Part shown: positions 1 to 9,897 of the stretch, piece after piece | Layout: each line of letters starts with the position of its first letter | Position numbering within the stretch: position 1 is the stretch's first letter | Origin: Lineus longissimus | Taxonomy: Eukaryota > Nemertea > Pilidiophora > Heteronemertea > Lineidae | Direction of reading: 5' to 3' | NCBI RefSeq assembly: GCF_910592395.1 | Contig: NC_088315.1 | Location: 9,362,501 to 9,426,500 of the forward strand | Length of the DNA: 64,000 nt | The notes under the pieces: model-generated | What the model was told of the DNA's origin: nothing | What the model saw: the letters and a program-made list of their open reading frames with translations, nothing else | Database searches by the model: none | Translations under genes and position numbers: made by a program

Positions 1-108
1 GTGATCTTTCTCGCTATATGTCGTAGTGATAGCAGATGAGAAGATTAGCACTGCCCAGATCGTTCTTTTGTTAGCAATGCAACCTTCTGCCTCAATGTTA
101 TAATGCAT
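1..108 (-). CDS. Small hydrophobic ORF, partial at window edge
   Basis: The ORF opens with ATG at 108-106 (MHYNIEAEGC...) and runs off the left edge after 36 codons. The same reading frame recurs at 41768-41947, where it ends in ...SLPWA and a stop. The visible part contains a hydrophobic stretch (WAVLIFSSA). I do not recognise it. In copy 1 it lies immediately outside the leader side of the unit, whereas at 41.8 kb it lies next to the opposite end of copy 4. That is what a head-to-tail array with this sequence as inter-unit spacer would give. Whether it is translated is unknown. Confidence 0.3.
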   Translation of the reverse strand, partial: MHYNIEAEGCIANKRTIWAVLIFSSAITTTYSEKDH

Positions 109-120
109 AGCACGGATAAT

Positions 121-503
121 TCAAAGGAAGAAACCATTTATAAACGAACTACGTCCGGGGATGGACATATTTGGCCGATTTTGAAAGTGTTGAGTGAGAC
201 CTGAGTCATTTATTTCTAAAGGCCACTTCGTATAAGTACAATTTAAATTCCAAGTATAGTCTAAAACTTTACATTTTTCCGAAATGGTTGGAGATGTTGA
301 CATCATGCTTTCACAAAATGTTGGAATGACGAACGTAACGGATTTTTTTGATGGGTTTTTTTCCGTAAGAAGTCTTGCCCGTTGGCAGAAACAAATGAGT
401 CTTTTAACCAATCGAAAGGAAAGACATCGCATACCAAGCTGTCGTCTACCAAGTCATCTTCCACTCTACGATAGTAGTTCCAAAAGTCAACTTCCTCATA
501 AGC
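121..503 (-). CDS. Conserved small divergent ORFs at the unit end (copy 1)
   Basis: Two overlapping frames are open on the - strand. The more protein-like one (503-303) reads AYEEVDFWNYYRRVEDD and continues to ...RSSFQHFVKA and a stop. The other (432-121) encodes 103 residues ending in ...SSFINGFFL. Both recur in copy 4 (52623-53020), and the first recurs in copy 2 (26652-26885). Length differences between copies inside the first frame are multiples of three, which mildly supports coding. No family is recognised. They are transcribed divergently from the large ORFs, if they are genes at all. Confidence 0.3.
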
Positions 504-540
504 TTAAAAACAATTCAAGGTTTGACTGAATTATCACGCT

Positions 541-1835
541 ATTCCCATTTAACTATCAAATGGATCAAGGTATTAAAGCTCTCCGTGAAACAATCGCTTC
601 GAGCGGATCCATGCAGTGGCGACGACGCGCTGCGCGGGGACGAGGAACGGCATTGCGGAAAGAGCGCCAAGAGTTGGGCGTGCTAAATAACGAGTAACGC
701 CGTTTTCTAATATATAAAGAAGTTGAAACAGAGAGTTAGGAATAGCATTTGGGGAGGGTTAGGATTATAAGGTTGGGTAGGGGTCGAAATTTAAATGAGG
801 GCTTACTTAAACCACAGTGTGGCAAAGCAATTGCATTACGGGACTCGCGTATAAATAGTCGTTGTCTTTATTTGATGCACTGTGGCCATTATCACGCAAG
901 ACCCGAATGGTATGACGTGAGTCCCAAAATGACAGTTTGAGTTATCATGATTTCCGGTCACTTCGCCACTTGGTCTTCAAATTCGAATGGAGCAGTGATT
1001 GTATCCATTGATGGTTTAAACTAAAGAACCAGCTTCAGTCTACAGACTACAATCAGCAGGCATCACTCACCCTTGCTGTATTATTGGCAAGATTCGATAG
1101 GCAAATTCCGTAATCTGCCGGCAAAATGCAATTTGCCTTTCAAACCATACTTTAAGAGTCGTTTTAGAAGAATGTTAATCAAATTATCTGCAACGTCTAT
1201 ATTAAGAAGCCTTTTGGTCATCCCGATTAGCAGATATAATAGCAAAGTACATGTACCTCTATGGGACGAAGAGAGTTTGGCACACTTCCTTATCGTTACC
1301 AGAAGACATTCGTCTGATGCTACATTTTATTCATTGGACACTAAAATGGGAATGAATCAGAGATAAAGAGATCAGCATGGGTGTTGCTCAGAGACAGGCG
1401 GTTTTTGAACATGTTGTCGATAACTTGGCTTTTAAACATGTCGATCTAAAAATGAAGGGCCAAATATTAAGCCAAATCATGTGTGTTGCCATATGTCTGA
1501 TAACAAAAGGATGTCTCACTGTCAATTATTTGCACGTCGGAGACAGTTATTGCGAATTGAGTAAGCGGAGGGGAAGGTGTATGGGAAAGGGTGAGCTTGG
1601 TTACCATCAGGGATCAAGAATGCTTCAAAAGAAGGTAATAGGTCATCAAAACAACCTCATCTGTTATCTTTTGAGCATGCTGAATTGTCAACAAGGGTGT
1701 TTGGAGCTTGCTTCAAATAGTTTACCATTTCTGTAATTTCCATTTTCTCTCGAAGGCATCAACTGGTCAGATTTCCGGCGCTGTCAACGGACGTTTTCTC
1801 TTGCTACTTTTCTTGAACCCGGTCCGTTAGATTCG
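541..1835 (+). other. Leader block, copy 1 (short conserved ORFs)
   Basis: The block lies upstream of the 316-codon ORF. Open frames on this strand are 749-940 (63 aa), 1073-1366 (97 aa, MLYYWQDSIGKF...) and 1377-1736 (119 aa, MGVAQRQAVFEH...). The last two are 10 bases apart in different frames. The 97- and 119-residue frames recur in whole or part at 24139-24697, 25536-26121, 35261-35912 and 51411-51969. Changes between copies are mostly replacements, so selection in these frames is not evident. The opposite strand also carries protein-like frames in copies 2-4 (for example 51404-51625, MEITEMVSYLKQ), broken by a stop in copies 1 and 2b. I therefore cannot say which strand, if either, is coding. 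Confidence 0.4.
850..858 (+). promoter_or_regulatory. Candidate TATA box of the unit
   Basis: TATAAATAG follows a conserved GGACTCGCG. The same sequence is intact on the - strand at 25008-25016 and 26336-26344 in copy 2. In copies 3 and 4 (near 36131 and 52286) it reads GAATAAATAG. It lies about 1.1 kb upstream of the 316-codon ORF, so it would drive a long leader or a spliced transcript. Motif match only. Confidence 0.3.
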
Positions 1836-1944
1836 TTGTCTGTCATTTTGCCGTCATTTTGCCGTCATTTTGGCGTTAAAAAAAGAAATCACGCGAAGGT
1901 GAATGGTTCGATGACGTCTCATATATTCTGTTCAGCACAGGTAC

Positions 1945-2895
1945 ATGTATACACGGGGTGCCCGGGCAGTACTTATACCACCCAAACATATCACACATTA
2001 CCACCGCAACCTCGAGTATCTTATAGCAAGATCTTTGGAAAATTCAGGAGATGTTTACCTTTCAATTTACGAGTATAAGCCAAATACTCATGTGTTTCGG
2101 GTGAAATACAATGGCTCATATTTCCAGCGGAAGCCGAGAGGATCATTTAGCTACTTTGATAAGTTCCTCTTGATTTTTGATGGCCATGAAGTCTACATGT
2201 ATGATTTTACAAAGGGTATTGTAAACGGTAGTCTAATTCTGCCCAAGGAGGGCAGGCAGTGTCTTGAAAAAGAAGTAAACTACCCCATATATACCTTGGT
2301 TTTAACTTTAAACTTTGCTGAAAAGGCCTTCATGATGTGCGTTGATGGTTCACAGAGTATTTCTTTCTTTGACTACTACGTAGAAACAGGCTCAGAGCCT
2401 GTTCTACGGTTAACTAATAAAACGCATCTTCACTTCTCTCATGTTGACAAAGTAAAGCCAACCTGGTTCGACCACAGCTTATTCGTAGTTGGTTTTATAC
2501 ATCAGCGTCAAAACTATTTGACTGTGGCCGTATATCATTACAAGCAAGGACAATCATCCGGGTATAGCTTACTTAAGACACACTTAATCCAAGGCAACTC
2601 AGGCGGGGCAAAATCTTTTTTCATCATATCAAATCCAAACTATGGAGTTAAATTTGTCCTCTTAAAAAAATATCAGAGTGGGGTGATGTTAGGCTTTGGG
2701 TTTGTCATTGAGTGTAACAAAAAGAAGCCTCTGCAAAAGGCCTACATGAGAAAAGTCTGCACACACGTAAGTCTTGAAAAATATGTTGGTACCCGTGCTG
2801 AAATCAATAAGAAAGGCCAAATATTGCACTTTATTCGTTCAAAGCATTTAAACTCAAACACAATGTATGTGAATAAATATACAAGAGCAAACTGA
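1945..2895 (+). CDS. 316-residue propeller-like protein, copy 1
   Basis: Intact ORF of 316 codons. An in-frame TGA lies 27 bases upstream of the ATG, so the start is this ATG or a splice acceptor at CAG 1939-1941 just before it. There is no signal peptide or membrane segment. The chain is a series of hydrophobic strand-like runs with aromatic and Asp endings (FDKFLLIFDG at 71-80, VYMYDFTKG at 83-91, ISFFDYY at 139-145, YLTVAVYHY at 191-199), as in WD/kelch-type propellers. No named family is recognised. Homologous blocks can be laid against the 337-residue neighbour: FDKFLLIF with YDRYIVLS, LILP with LVIP, GFVIEC with GFRISC, KGQILHFIRSK with DGTLYHIVRVS. It differs from copy 3 at roughly 26 residues, yet length and frame are unchanged. 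Function unknown. Confidence 0.7.
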   Translation: MYTRGARAVLIPPKHITHYHRNLEYLIARSLENSGDVYLSIYEYKPNTHVFRVKYNGSYFQRKPRGSFSYFDKFLLIFDGHEVYMYDFTKGIVNGSLILPKEGRQCLEKEVNYPIYTLVLTLNFAEKAFMMCVDGSQSISFFDYYVETGSEPVLRLTNKTHLHFSHVDKVKPTWFDHSLFVVGFIHQRQNYLTVAVYHYKQGQSSGYSLLKTHLIQGNSGGAKSFFIISNPNYGVKFVLLKKYQSGVMLGFGFVIECNKKKPLQKAYMRKVCTHVSLEKYVGTRAEINKKGQILHFIRSKHLNSNTMYVNKYTRAN

Positions 2896-3735
2896 ACAAG
2901 AAAAGTCCTGCGATATTGGCTCTCGATCATAACTTGTCCACTGTAATGTATTTCTTAGTAGGCATCACTTACTTTCACCTACCACGCAGTGGTTTTCCGA
3001 GTTTCGTTTGAGGACCTCAAACAAATGTCCCAGATCTTTTTGGGCTGGTATTATCTGCCCCTGCTGAGCGACGACTGGTGTTGACGATTCCTGACGATGA
3101 CTGGTTTTGTAGGGGGGCCAATTAAGCCATTCAAATCAGCCACCATCAACCATTGTTTGACAGGACTGGCTTCCTAAGATCTGGATTAAAATATGACCGC
3201 GCTAAATGTGCGCATTGTCAGGATCTGAAGTTTTGCAATTTCAGTGGAATATGCCAAAACACCCAAAGAGGTACAATGTATTTTTAGATTTTCAAACTGA
3301 TGTTGCATTTTTGGCTTTGGTGTTTGAACGAAAAATGTTGGCATCTGAGTATTGATTCCTCTCATTCGTCTGACTTCTTTTGTTCAAACACTGAAGCCGG
3401 AGACACCATGCCAGTTTAAAAATCTCAACATATACACTCCTTGGATGTCTTGGAAAACACTAAAAACAATATGAGGTAAATGTCAATTTGATGGACGGTT
3501 AATACAAGGGCTCAGTTGAAATAGGTAGTCCTCAATTTGAAGCTGGATAATCTCGGAATCAGACGATTAGTTACTAGCTCAAAATTCTGACATTTTAAAC
3601 TAGGTCATTTACCTATATAACTTTTCGAGTGCACTTGCTTTGTACTACATCAGTGACAGACTGTCTTGATAAACCTTAAACTGGGCCGTAGCTAGAGGTG
3701 CTTGGCGCGGAAGGGAGGGCAAATGTCCCTCCATA
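2896..3735 (+). other. Intergenic spacer with imperfect foldback (copy 1)
   Basis: No ORF is supported. The stretch is colinear with 20722-21553, 32777-33599 and 48939-49766. It contains an imperfect inverted repeat, with left arm 3253-3329 (starting CCAAAACACCC) and right arm 3382-3454 (ending GGATGTCTTGG), separated by about 50 bases. The right end, 3640-3735, leads into the TIR of the Myb-bearing element. Confidence 0.6.
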
Positions 3736-3794
3736 AGCCTCTTTTACACTACACAGTTTTTTAACCCGGTTAAACCGTGCCGTGCTCGACCCGG
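3736..3794 (+). repeat. Orphan TIR end of the Myb-bearing element
   Basis: The 59 bases starting AGCCTCTTTTACACTAC match the end of the element at 9898-9956. The flank here is ATA (3733-3735), matching ATA at 10875-10877. This end therefore pairs with the right end at 10874, and the 9898 end is the extra one. The intervening 6.1 kb was inserted or rearranged into the element. Confidence 0.65.
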
Positions 3795-4210
3795 TGTGAC
3801 AGATGATATAGTCCGCCTGGAGTCATGGTCCGGAGGACCATGATCCCTAGGGACAGGGGTAGTAGTCCTAACCGGACTTCTATCTCTAACCTTCCTATAG
3901 GTAGATTACTATAATACTAATAGTATAAGTAACGGACTATAATCTCTAGCGGACTATATACACTTTTACAACCATGACAGAAATCATAGTCCGCATGTCC
4001 TTTTCATAATCAATACTTATTACGCTATGGTTCATTCATTATCGCAATAACAAATAGGTTAACAATTAGTAGCCGACCGTCAACCGCTCCGTGGTGTATT
4101 TGTAAAGGTGAAGTTCTTATAAGTACCATGAACCGAGTTCGACTCCGGGCGCTCCCACCTTTTTTTATGTAATATTTTCCTATATCATGGGTGTGTCGCA
4201 TTTGATTCAT
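3795..4210. other. MITE-like segment plus tRNA-like 3' end
   Basis: Bases 3811-3964 are bounded by ATAGTCCGC and GCGGACTAT and hold a short internal palindrome (CATGGTCCGGAGGACCATG). The same terminal motif bounds 9793-9890 in the opposite sense. Near the right end, GAGTTCGACTCC (4135-4146) is one base off a pol III B box and is followed by GGGCGCTCCCACC and a T7 run (4160-4166). That resembles the 3' half of a tRNA or a tRNA-derived SINE. No matching 5' half or A box was found, so it is not called a tRNA gene. Confidence 0.4.
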
Positions 4211-4443
4211 TTTTTATCCGAAGTGATGTGACGTCAAGAGCACGTGATTTCCTAATGAGCTCAGTTGGTTTTGAAAATCCGACCGTGACGGACCTGCTGT
4301 TGGGCAGCTCTGGTGTTCGGCATGGTTGGTTTCGAAATCAGCGCTACTATTGTGGATTGTGCACTTGGCTCGGTGAGTATATGCACTTGGCTCGGTGAGT
4401 TAGTGTATAGCCGGGGAGTAACCCTTCTTGGCGAGGGTAGGCT

Positions 4444-4890
4444 CAAGGCTGCCGGAATGCCTGATTCGTCAGGATGGCCGAGGTGATAAGCCGGACGTGA
4501 CCTTGTTTGGACGAGGTGGGCCAGGCTGTCGGAATGCTTGATTCGTCAAGATGGCCGAGGTGATAAGCCGGACGTGACCTTGTTTGGACAAGGTGGGCCA
4601 GGCGGTCGGAATGCTTGATTCGTCAAGATGGCCTAGGTGATAAGCCGGAGGTGACCTTGTTTGGACGAGGTGGGCCAGGCTGTCGGAATGCTTGATTCGT
4701 CAAGATGGCCGAGGTGATAAGCCGGACGTGACCTTGTTTGGACAAGGTGGGCCAGGCTGTCGGAAGGCTTGATTCGTCAAGATGGCCGAGGTGATAAACC
4801 GGACGTGACCTTGTTGGACAAGGGGGCCAGGCTGTCGGAATGGTTAGTTCGTCAAGATGGCCGAGGTGATAAGCCAGAGGACCGACTCTT
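4444..4890 (+). repeat. 77-bp tandem array, about six units
   Basis: CCAGGCTGTCGGAATG-type starts recur at 4521, 4598, 4675, 4752 and 4827 (spacing 77, 77, 77, 75), with a weaker first unit near 4444. The array sits in the 5' untranslated part of the retroelement. Long - strand ORFs across it are produced by the repeat and are not genes. Confidence 0.85.
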
Positions 4891-5895
4891 GAATGAGCAA
4901 ATTGCGGGTTATCCTGTTTGGTCGGGATAGGCCCGAGGGCAGGCCATGCTAGGTTTGCCCAGATGAGATATAAGAAAGTAGAATGGTAGCACGGGGCTGT
5001 TTGAGCTAGTGCAGAGTAATGTAGAATAAGCCATTTAGGAACCAAAGTGGGGAGTTGTCAGCACTGGCCGCCTTTGGGAAATAAGTTTTGTGACCGCAAT
5101 GGGCGTTTTGATAAAGTGAAGTAGGAAGTTGATGGCGCTGAACCGAGTGGGTTGTTTAGTTATATGTATATGTAAGTTTACGTACATCAAGTGAGTATAC
5201 CATTATCGAGCTTAGTGCGTAATGTTGCAGTGCATTTACATGTATGTTCAAGACTAACGGGTTTTTGGTTAAAGACATACCGGGGCCAACTCGGTCAGGC
5301 ACTGAAAGTTGGTGCCCCTTTTAAGAAATACGTGTCGATTGTGTGACTGCGAGGTTGGTCGGGCTCTAGGCGGTGTGTTTGTATGTGGTTAGAAGGAAGG
5401 TAACCAAGCCGTAGCTATTCTATTGTTAGGCTGGATTCGGTTATGGTTTTGACAGAGTCGTTTCATTGTCTCGTCGGATTAGTAGTTAGTGGTTTTTGGA
5501 AAACAGGTTTCATGTTGTTGTATATGGAAGTTGGAATAGTTGACAATCTGAGGTGGGTTTATTTATGTGGTTGATAGCCCATGCTATTTTTTACTGATTT
5601 CTGATGGGGGATAAAGTGGTCGGCTGTAGTACTGGCTCACTGGACGTGGACGTAATTTTGGGCGGGGTAAGCGCGTCAGGCAACAGGTGTATTTAGTGGG
5701 AATGACATTCTATTGTTAGGAATGTAAAGAGTTCTGTAAGTTTCCTGAGGTCTTTTACATATATGTCTCAAGTAACTCAGGTTTAGTAGTTTTAGGGCGT
5801 GCACCACCGGCCTTGGAACTTTAAGGATTGCATAATTGGTTGAGGCCGTTGGTTAAAATTGTGTGAACACGTCGGGTTTCATATCTTCCTCGTAG

Positions 5896-7539
5896 TTGCT
5901 TATTTTGCAGTCGCTTTGGGGAGGGCAAGATGCTTTCTCTCTTGTTTCCTGGGACACTGATGCCCAGTTGGAACAGGAGGGGGAGGGTCTGGCCTTGCCC
6001 CTATTGATGATATCGGGAACTAGGAAGAATAGACTATGCCATGATGAAAGGTTCTTAAACCTTTTCATGAAACACATGCCTTTTTCCCTGGAAGGTTCTG
6101 GTCTCATCCCGGGTCTGATAGAGAAAGGGGATTTCATGGCATCCACTGACGAGAAATCTGCTTATCTCAACGTATTTTTGTCCGAGAGGACCAGAACGTT
6201 TTTTGGAATACAATTTGGTGGGTGGTATCTGGTTTATAACTGCTTGCCGTTTGGATGGTCTTTGTCTCATTTCGTTTATCAATCGATAGGGATGCAGGCA
6301 ACGACGTTTTTGAGATTAAAAGGGGTGATCACAACCCAATATCTGGATGACAGGTTTCTTGGTCCGGCAAGGTTTGTAACAGGTTCGAAGTTACAACAAA
6401 CGGGGATCTCGATATTTTGCAACGCGGCAACCCTGTCTCTGCTAGGCTACACCATCGAATTTCTGAAGAGTATATGGTTTCCGTCCTGTTCATTGCTTAA
6501 CCTTGGGTTGATAGTTCACTCGGATTCAAGGCAATTTCAGATCCCTGCGGATAAGAAACTGAAATTTAGAGAATTAAGGGAACAGATTTTGGCGGAGGCC
6601 GTGGTTCCCGTAAGGACTTTGCAAAAGTTCATTGGCAAATGCGTTTCGTTCAAAATCTGTGTTCCTACCGCAAGTCTTTACATTCGGACAATGGCTATTG
6701 AAATTGGTCGGTCAGGAAAAGCCAAGGCAGACATTCGGGTTGAAGGGGACTTGAGGGAGGAAATAGTGTTCTGGCGCTTCCTGGATGGCTTTTCGGATTG
6801 GGCTAATTGGAGGGGTGAACGCCATGTGGATTTGAACTTGTCCACGGATGCCAGTGGCTTCGCTTGGGGGGCCACCCTGCCCGATGGTCGGGAGGTGCAT
6901 GATTTCTGGCCACGGGATGACAACAGACCAATCCATCTGAAGGAGACTGAGGCTTTGTTGAAGACTCTGCAGGCGATTCCTGAGTGGTCACGGGACAAAC
7001 GGGTAGATGTATCTGTTGACAATCTGGCGTTGGTAACATCATGGGCTAAGCAGGGGGCTAGAGACCCTCCGTTTGTCAAACTACTCAAGTCCATATTTCA
7101 GGTGATTTCTAGACTAAATTGCGATTTGAAGCTAACTTACGTACCTTCGAAGGAAAACACGGCGGATGCTGCTTCTCGTAATTCGTCTCCGAGAGACGCA
7201 AGGTTATCAGTGGAGGCTTGGTCGGGGTTAGAAAGGTTGTTTGGACCCCATACCCTGGATTTAATGGCATTAGATTCCAACGCAATGCTGGATAGGGATG
7301 GTAACGCGTTGCCACACTTCACGCCTTACCCACTTCCGAGATCAGCGGGGGTTAACGTTTTGACGAAGATACTATCCGGCACGGAAAATTACCATTGTTT
7401 CCCGCCTTTTTGCATGATAGGTTCGGTCTTGACTTTCGTGTTACATGAAAACCCTAGGCCACTTCGGGTAACCTTTGTAGTTCCTCGGCTATCTCCTCTT
7501 CCGTCTTGGTGGCCGGTTTTGATGTCGGTGGCAAGGTGA
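5896..7539 (+). CDS. Reverse transcriptase-RNase H of DIRS-like element 1
   Basis: The 547-codon frame carries RT motifs in order: LCHDERFLNL (48-57), STDEKSAY (83-90), FGIQFGGW (103-110), LPFGWS (117-122) and the catalytic YLDDRF (149-154). A DIRS-type RNase H follows, with STDASGFAWG (Asp318), the KETEALL glutamate (about 351) and DVSVDNL (Asp375). A conserved tail (DLMALDSNAM, HFTPYPLPRSAGVNV) is typical of the group. The product would copy the element's RNA into DNA. The N-terminal part of the RT that is present in element 2 (FIANELEQR...) is missing or out of frame here, so the first residues are probably not native. The next frame, for the recombinase, is broken. Confidence 0.88.
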   Translation: MLILQSLWGGQDAFSLVSWDTDAQLEQEGEGLALPLLMISGTRKNRLCHDERFLNLFMKHMPFSLEGSGLIPGLIEKGDFMASTDEKSAYLNVFLSERTRTFFGIQFGGWYLVYNCLPFGWSLSHFVYQSIGMQATTFLRLKGVITTQYLDDRFLGPARFVTGSKLQQTGISIFCNAATLSLLGYTIEFLKSIWFPSCSLLNLGLIVHSDSRQFQIPADKKLKFRELREQILAEAVVPVRTLQKFIGKCVSFKICVPTASLYIRTMAIEIGRSGKAKADIRVEGDLREEIVFWRFLDGFSDWANWRGERHVDLNLSTDASGFAWGATLPDGREVHDFWPRDDNRPIHLKETEALLKTLQAIPEWSRDKRVDVSVDNLALVTSWAKQGARDPPFVKLLKSIFQVISRLNCDLKLTYVPSKENTADAASRNSSPRDARLSVEAWSGLERLFGPHTLDLMALDSNAMLDRDGNALPHFTPYPLPRSAGVNVLTKILSGTENYHCFPPFCMIGSVLTFVLHENPRPLRVTFVVPRLSPLPSWWPVLMSVAR

Positions 7540-7719
7540 GTTATTGTCCTTGGTCGGAGTGATGATCGGGATGTGCTAGAGATCCCGTCAAAGCGGGGTT
7601 ATATCTCTTCACCGTTATTGTACCCCTTGTTGGCAGCTAGGCTCGTTCTAGAATAAGAGGTTAAGAGCTGGTTGAGCGTGGGCTTAGGATTATGTGTCGG
7701 TAGTTGATCGTAGTTTTAT

Positions 7720-8954
7720 GTGGTAATAGCGTTTCTTCTTGTTCCCCTTCAGAGAGGTGCCCATGGTCTGCCTTCGGGGTTGGAGGTTGCTGAATTGCGC
7801 AGACGGGTCGATTCCCTGATGGACGGGTTCAAATCATCGTGTTATCAGATTCGCAAGTCGAAACTTCAGAAGAATTTGGAATTATCCTTGGAAAATCTCG
7901 GGAAGGTTCTTGATACATGTACTCCGGATGATATTTGTTTATATCTGGCATGGGCCGACAGAGACGGGAAAACAGTGGTGCAAGTTATACAGTGCCCTGC
8001 TATAGGTCAGAGATTACCCACATGTGCCTGCCCAAGGAGGTGGCGTCCAAGATCTCACAAGTTAGGGACATATTTGATCGATTGGGAAAGCCTAAAGGGT
8101 GGTCCTCCGCGAGCCAGGGGAATCCGGTTCGTTCGGATCAGGTGGCAATTTATTTGAGACAAATTCGGGTAGAGCAGAGCAAAGCCCATTTAATGGTGTC
8201 TCAGGCGAAACCTTTGTTCATATCGAAACTACTTTTGCTGGCAATGTACATAGACAAGGAATAAGGCCGACAGGATATCCCTCTGCACACAAAGTTTGTT
8301 CTGGCAAGGGACCAGGCTATGTTAAAATTAATGTTTTTGGTGGGGACAGGGCGCATGATGCTGGGATAATGTTGTCGCAGGAAATTCGGGAATTGCCTGC
8401 GGGTGCGGCGTTTATCATTAAGCATACCTGGGGGGAAGACTCATCGTGCCGATAATCCCAACATCTTTTCGGTGTTTCGTTCGAGGGTAGCTGTGGTGTG
8501 TCCGGTCTTGGGTTTAAAGACGTATTTTCAGGTTGCCAGTTCGTTCGGCGTGGATTTAAATACGTGGTTTCTGTTTAGGCCTCTCGCGCACCAGAGGGTT
8601 GTTGATAGCCCCCTGTCATATGAGGTCACCTATCAGAGGTTAAAGCATTATTTGGGGAAAATAGAGGCAGATGAGGGGGAAACGCCTCTTAGTTTGAGGG
8701 GCGGCTGTGCGATATCAATCCGTTTTTTGTCATCCAAAGTGGTGCCTTCACAGCCAGATATTGAAGCCATGATGGATCACATTGGTTGGTCGTCCGAATC
8801 GGCGGCTTTACGCTACGCTAGGTCGGGGAAGCTCGACCAAGCAGCTAAAATGGCCGCAATTATGTCGGCAGCTTCTGTTGAAGACTGGAGGCAGGTGGAG
8901 GGGGAATATATCGAGGAATGCGATCTGCCGAGTCCGTTTCCTCAGAAGGTGTAG
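7720..8954 (+). pseudogene. Tyrosine recombinase of DIRS-like element 1 (frameshifted)
   Basis: Homology to the intact recombinase at 54199-55467 is spread over several frames (7720-8157, 7935-8264, 8099-8455, 8403-8954), so at least three frameshifts have occurred. Recognisable pieces are the CACP knuckle near 8025, GGDRAHD (first catalytic Arg), SLRGGCAIS (second catalytic Arg) and HIGWSSESAALRYAR (catalytic His and Tyr). The His expected three residues before the second Arg is Leu. The enzyme would have integrated the circular cDNA; this copy is inactive. Confidence 0.8.
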
Positions 8955-9792
8955 AGTGGTTGTCCGATGTGGAGGACTCCTGTTTGGGAAAAGTGTACAT
9001 GGTTGGGATGTAGTATTTGCAATGTTGTACTGAATAAAGGTTCATCACTAAGAGATTGACGTTGGTTAGTTCTTTAGCGGGTAGTGGTGTTTGGGGCGTT
9101 TATTTGATATGAGTTTTATTGAGTGATGGGGGTTAAGGTGTGGAGTAGATGGAGAGGCAATATAACTCATATCAGATAATCCCCCAAATATGAGGGAAAC
9201 TCTATCATGACATTAGCGCCCGGAGGGGTTAACTCGTAGCGTTTCGGAGAGAGAGCGATCTCATGTCCATTACTTAAAGGCACAGAGCATGCATATGATG
9301 ACGCACCGCTTTGGATACTTGATTATCCGAAGTGGTGTGACGTCAAGAGCACGTTATTGCCCAATGAGCTCAGCTAAATTAGTGCACTGTAGAGTGTTAG
9401 TCCTTAAATATCTGTAATGCAAAGCTCGGCTGTCGATATTTCATGGCCATTATATCAAGATATTCTGTACGTGATACATGGTTATATCTTTTCAGCTCTT
9501 CCAAGTTGGGACTTTGGTGCTTAAAAAGAACAATAGGAGGGCAGACAGAAAGGGGGGGGGAGCAGGATGAACCTTGGCTGGGCCCATAAACAGTCGAAAA
9601 AAGGAACGAAAGTGGAACTTACATAATATCAAAAGGAGGAAAAACTAGCAAAGTTGGCGTAAACGCATGCCAGCTTAAAGTTTACAACGTTTAAATATAT
9701 TGTGAATTCTTTGAAAATAAACACTGTTCATTGAGAAAATTCGCCTCCATCTTTATTATTGCATTTGAAAAACTTCTCTCCTCTTGGCATCA
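8955..9792 (+). other. 3' region of element 1 and flank
   Basis: No gene is seen. It holds a small inverted repeat (GATATGAGTTTTA near 9110 with AACTCATATCAGA near 9165), the right-hand direct repeat ending near 9376, a G9 run near 9550 and AT-rich sequence up to the MITE. Confidence 0.4.
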
Positions 9793-9890
9793 AGGCGGAC
9801 TATCACCCCCGTTAACCCCAGGGCTCATAGTCCAGATCGGACATTAATCCCTGGTGCTAAGACCATGATACCTAGTGGGGATAGTCCGCC
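9793..9890. mobile_element. 98-bp MITE with GGCGGACTAT ends
   Basis: The segment starts GGCGGACTATCACC and ends GGGGATAGTCCGCC, a perfect 10-bp terminal inverted repeat. The interior is too short to code. It shares its terminal motif with 3811-3964. Confidence 0.55.
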
Positions 9891-9897
9891 GAACTAT

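Larger units (their letters stand above)
4211..9376 (+). mobile_element. DIRS/Ngaro-like tyrosine-recombinase retrotransposon 1 (decayed)
   Basis: The element contains a reverse transcriptase-RNase H ORF followed by a tyrosine-recombinase pseudogene, the layout of DIRS-order retrotransposons. It is bracketed by about 50-bp direct repeats: TTATCCGAAGTGATGTGACG at 4213 onward and ATTATCCGAAGTGGTGTGAC at 9327 onward, both continuing through AATGAGCTCAG. Direct rather than inverted ends suit the Ngaro/PAT type better than DIRS1. No gag ORF is recognisable, and 4211-5895 holds only the 77-bp repeats and non-coding sequence. The outer limits are approximate. Confidence 0.8.

Noticed and set aside
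1945-2895. Naming the 316/337 proteins as WD40, kelch or F-box-associated
   Set aside because: Strand spacing is suggestive, but no diagnostic GH-WD, kelch GG or other family motif is present.
4100-4166. Functional tRNA gene
   Set aside because: No A box, D arm or matching 5' acceptor strand.
4623-5045. 140-codon - strand ORF
   Set aside because: Runs across the 77-bp tandem array opposite a retroelement; repetitive product without domain.
6678-7094. - strand ORFs opposite the DIRS RT-RNase H
   Set aside because: Shadows of the strongly supported + strand frame.
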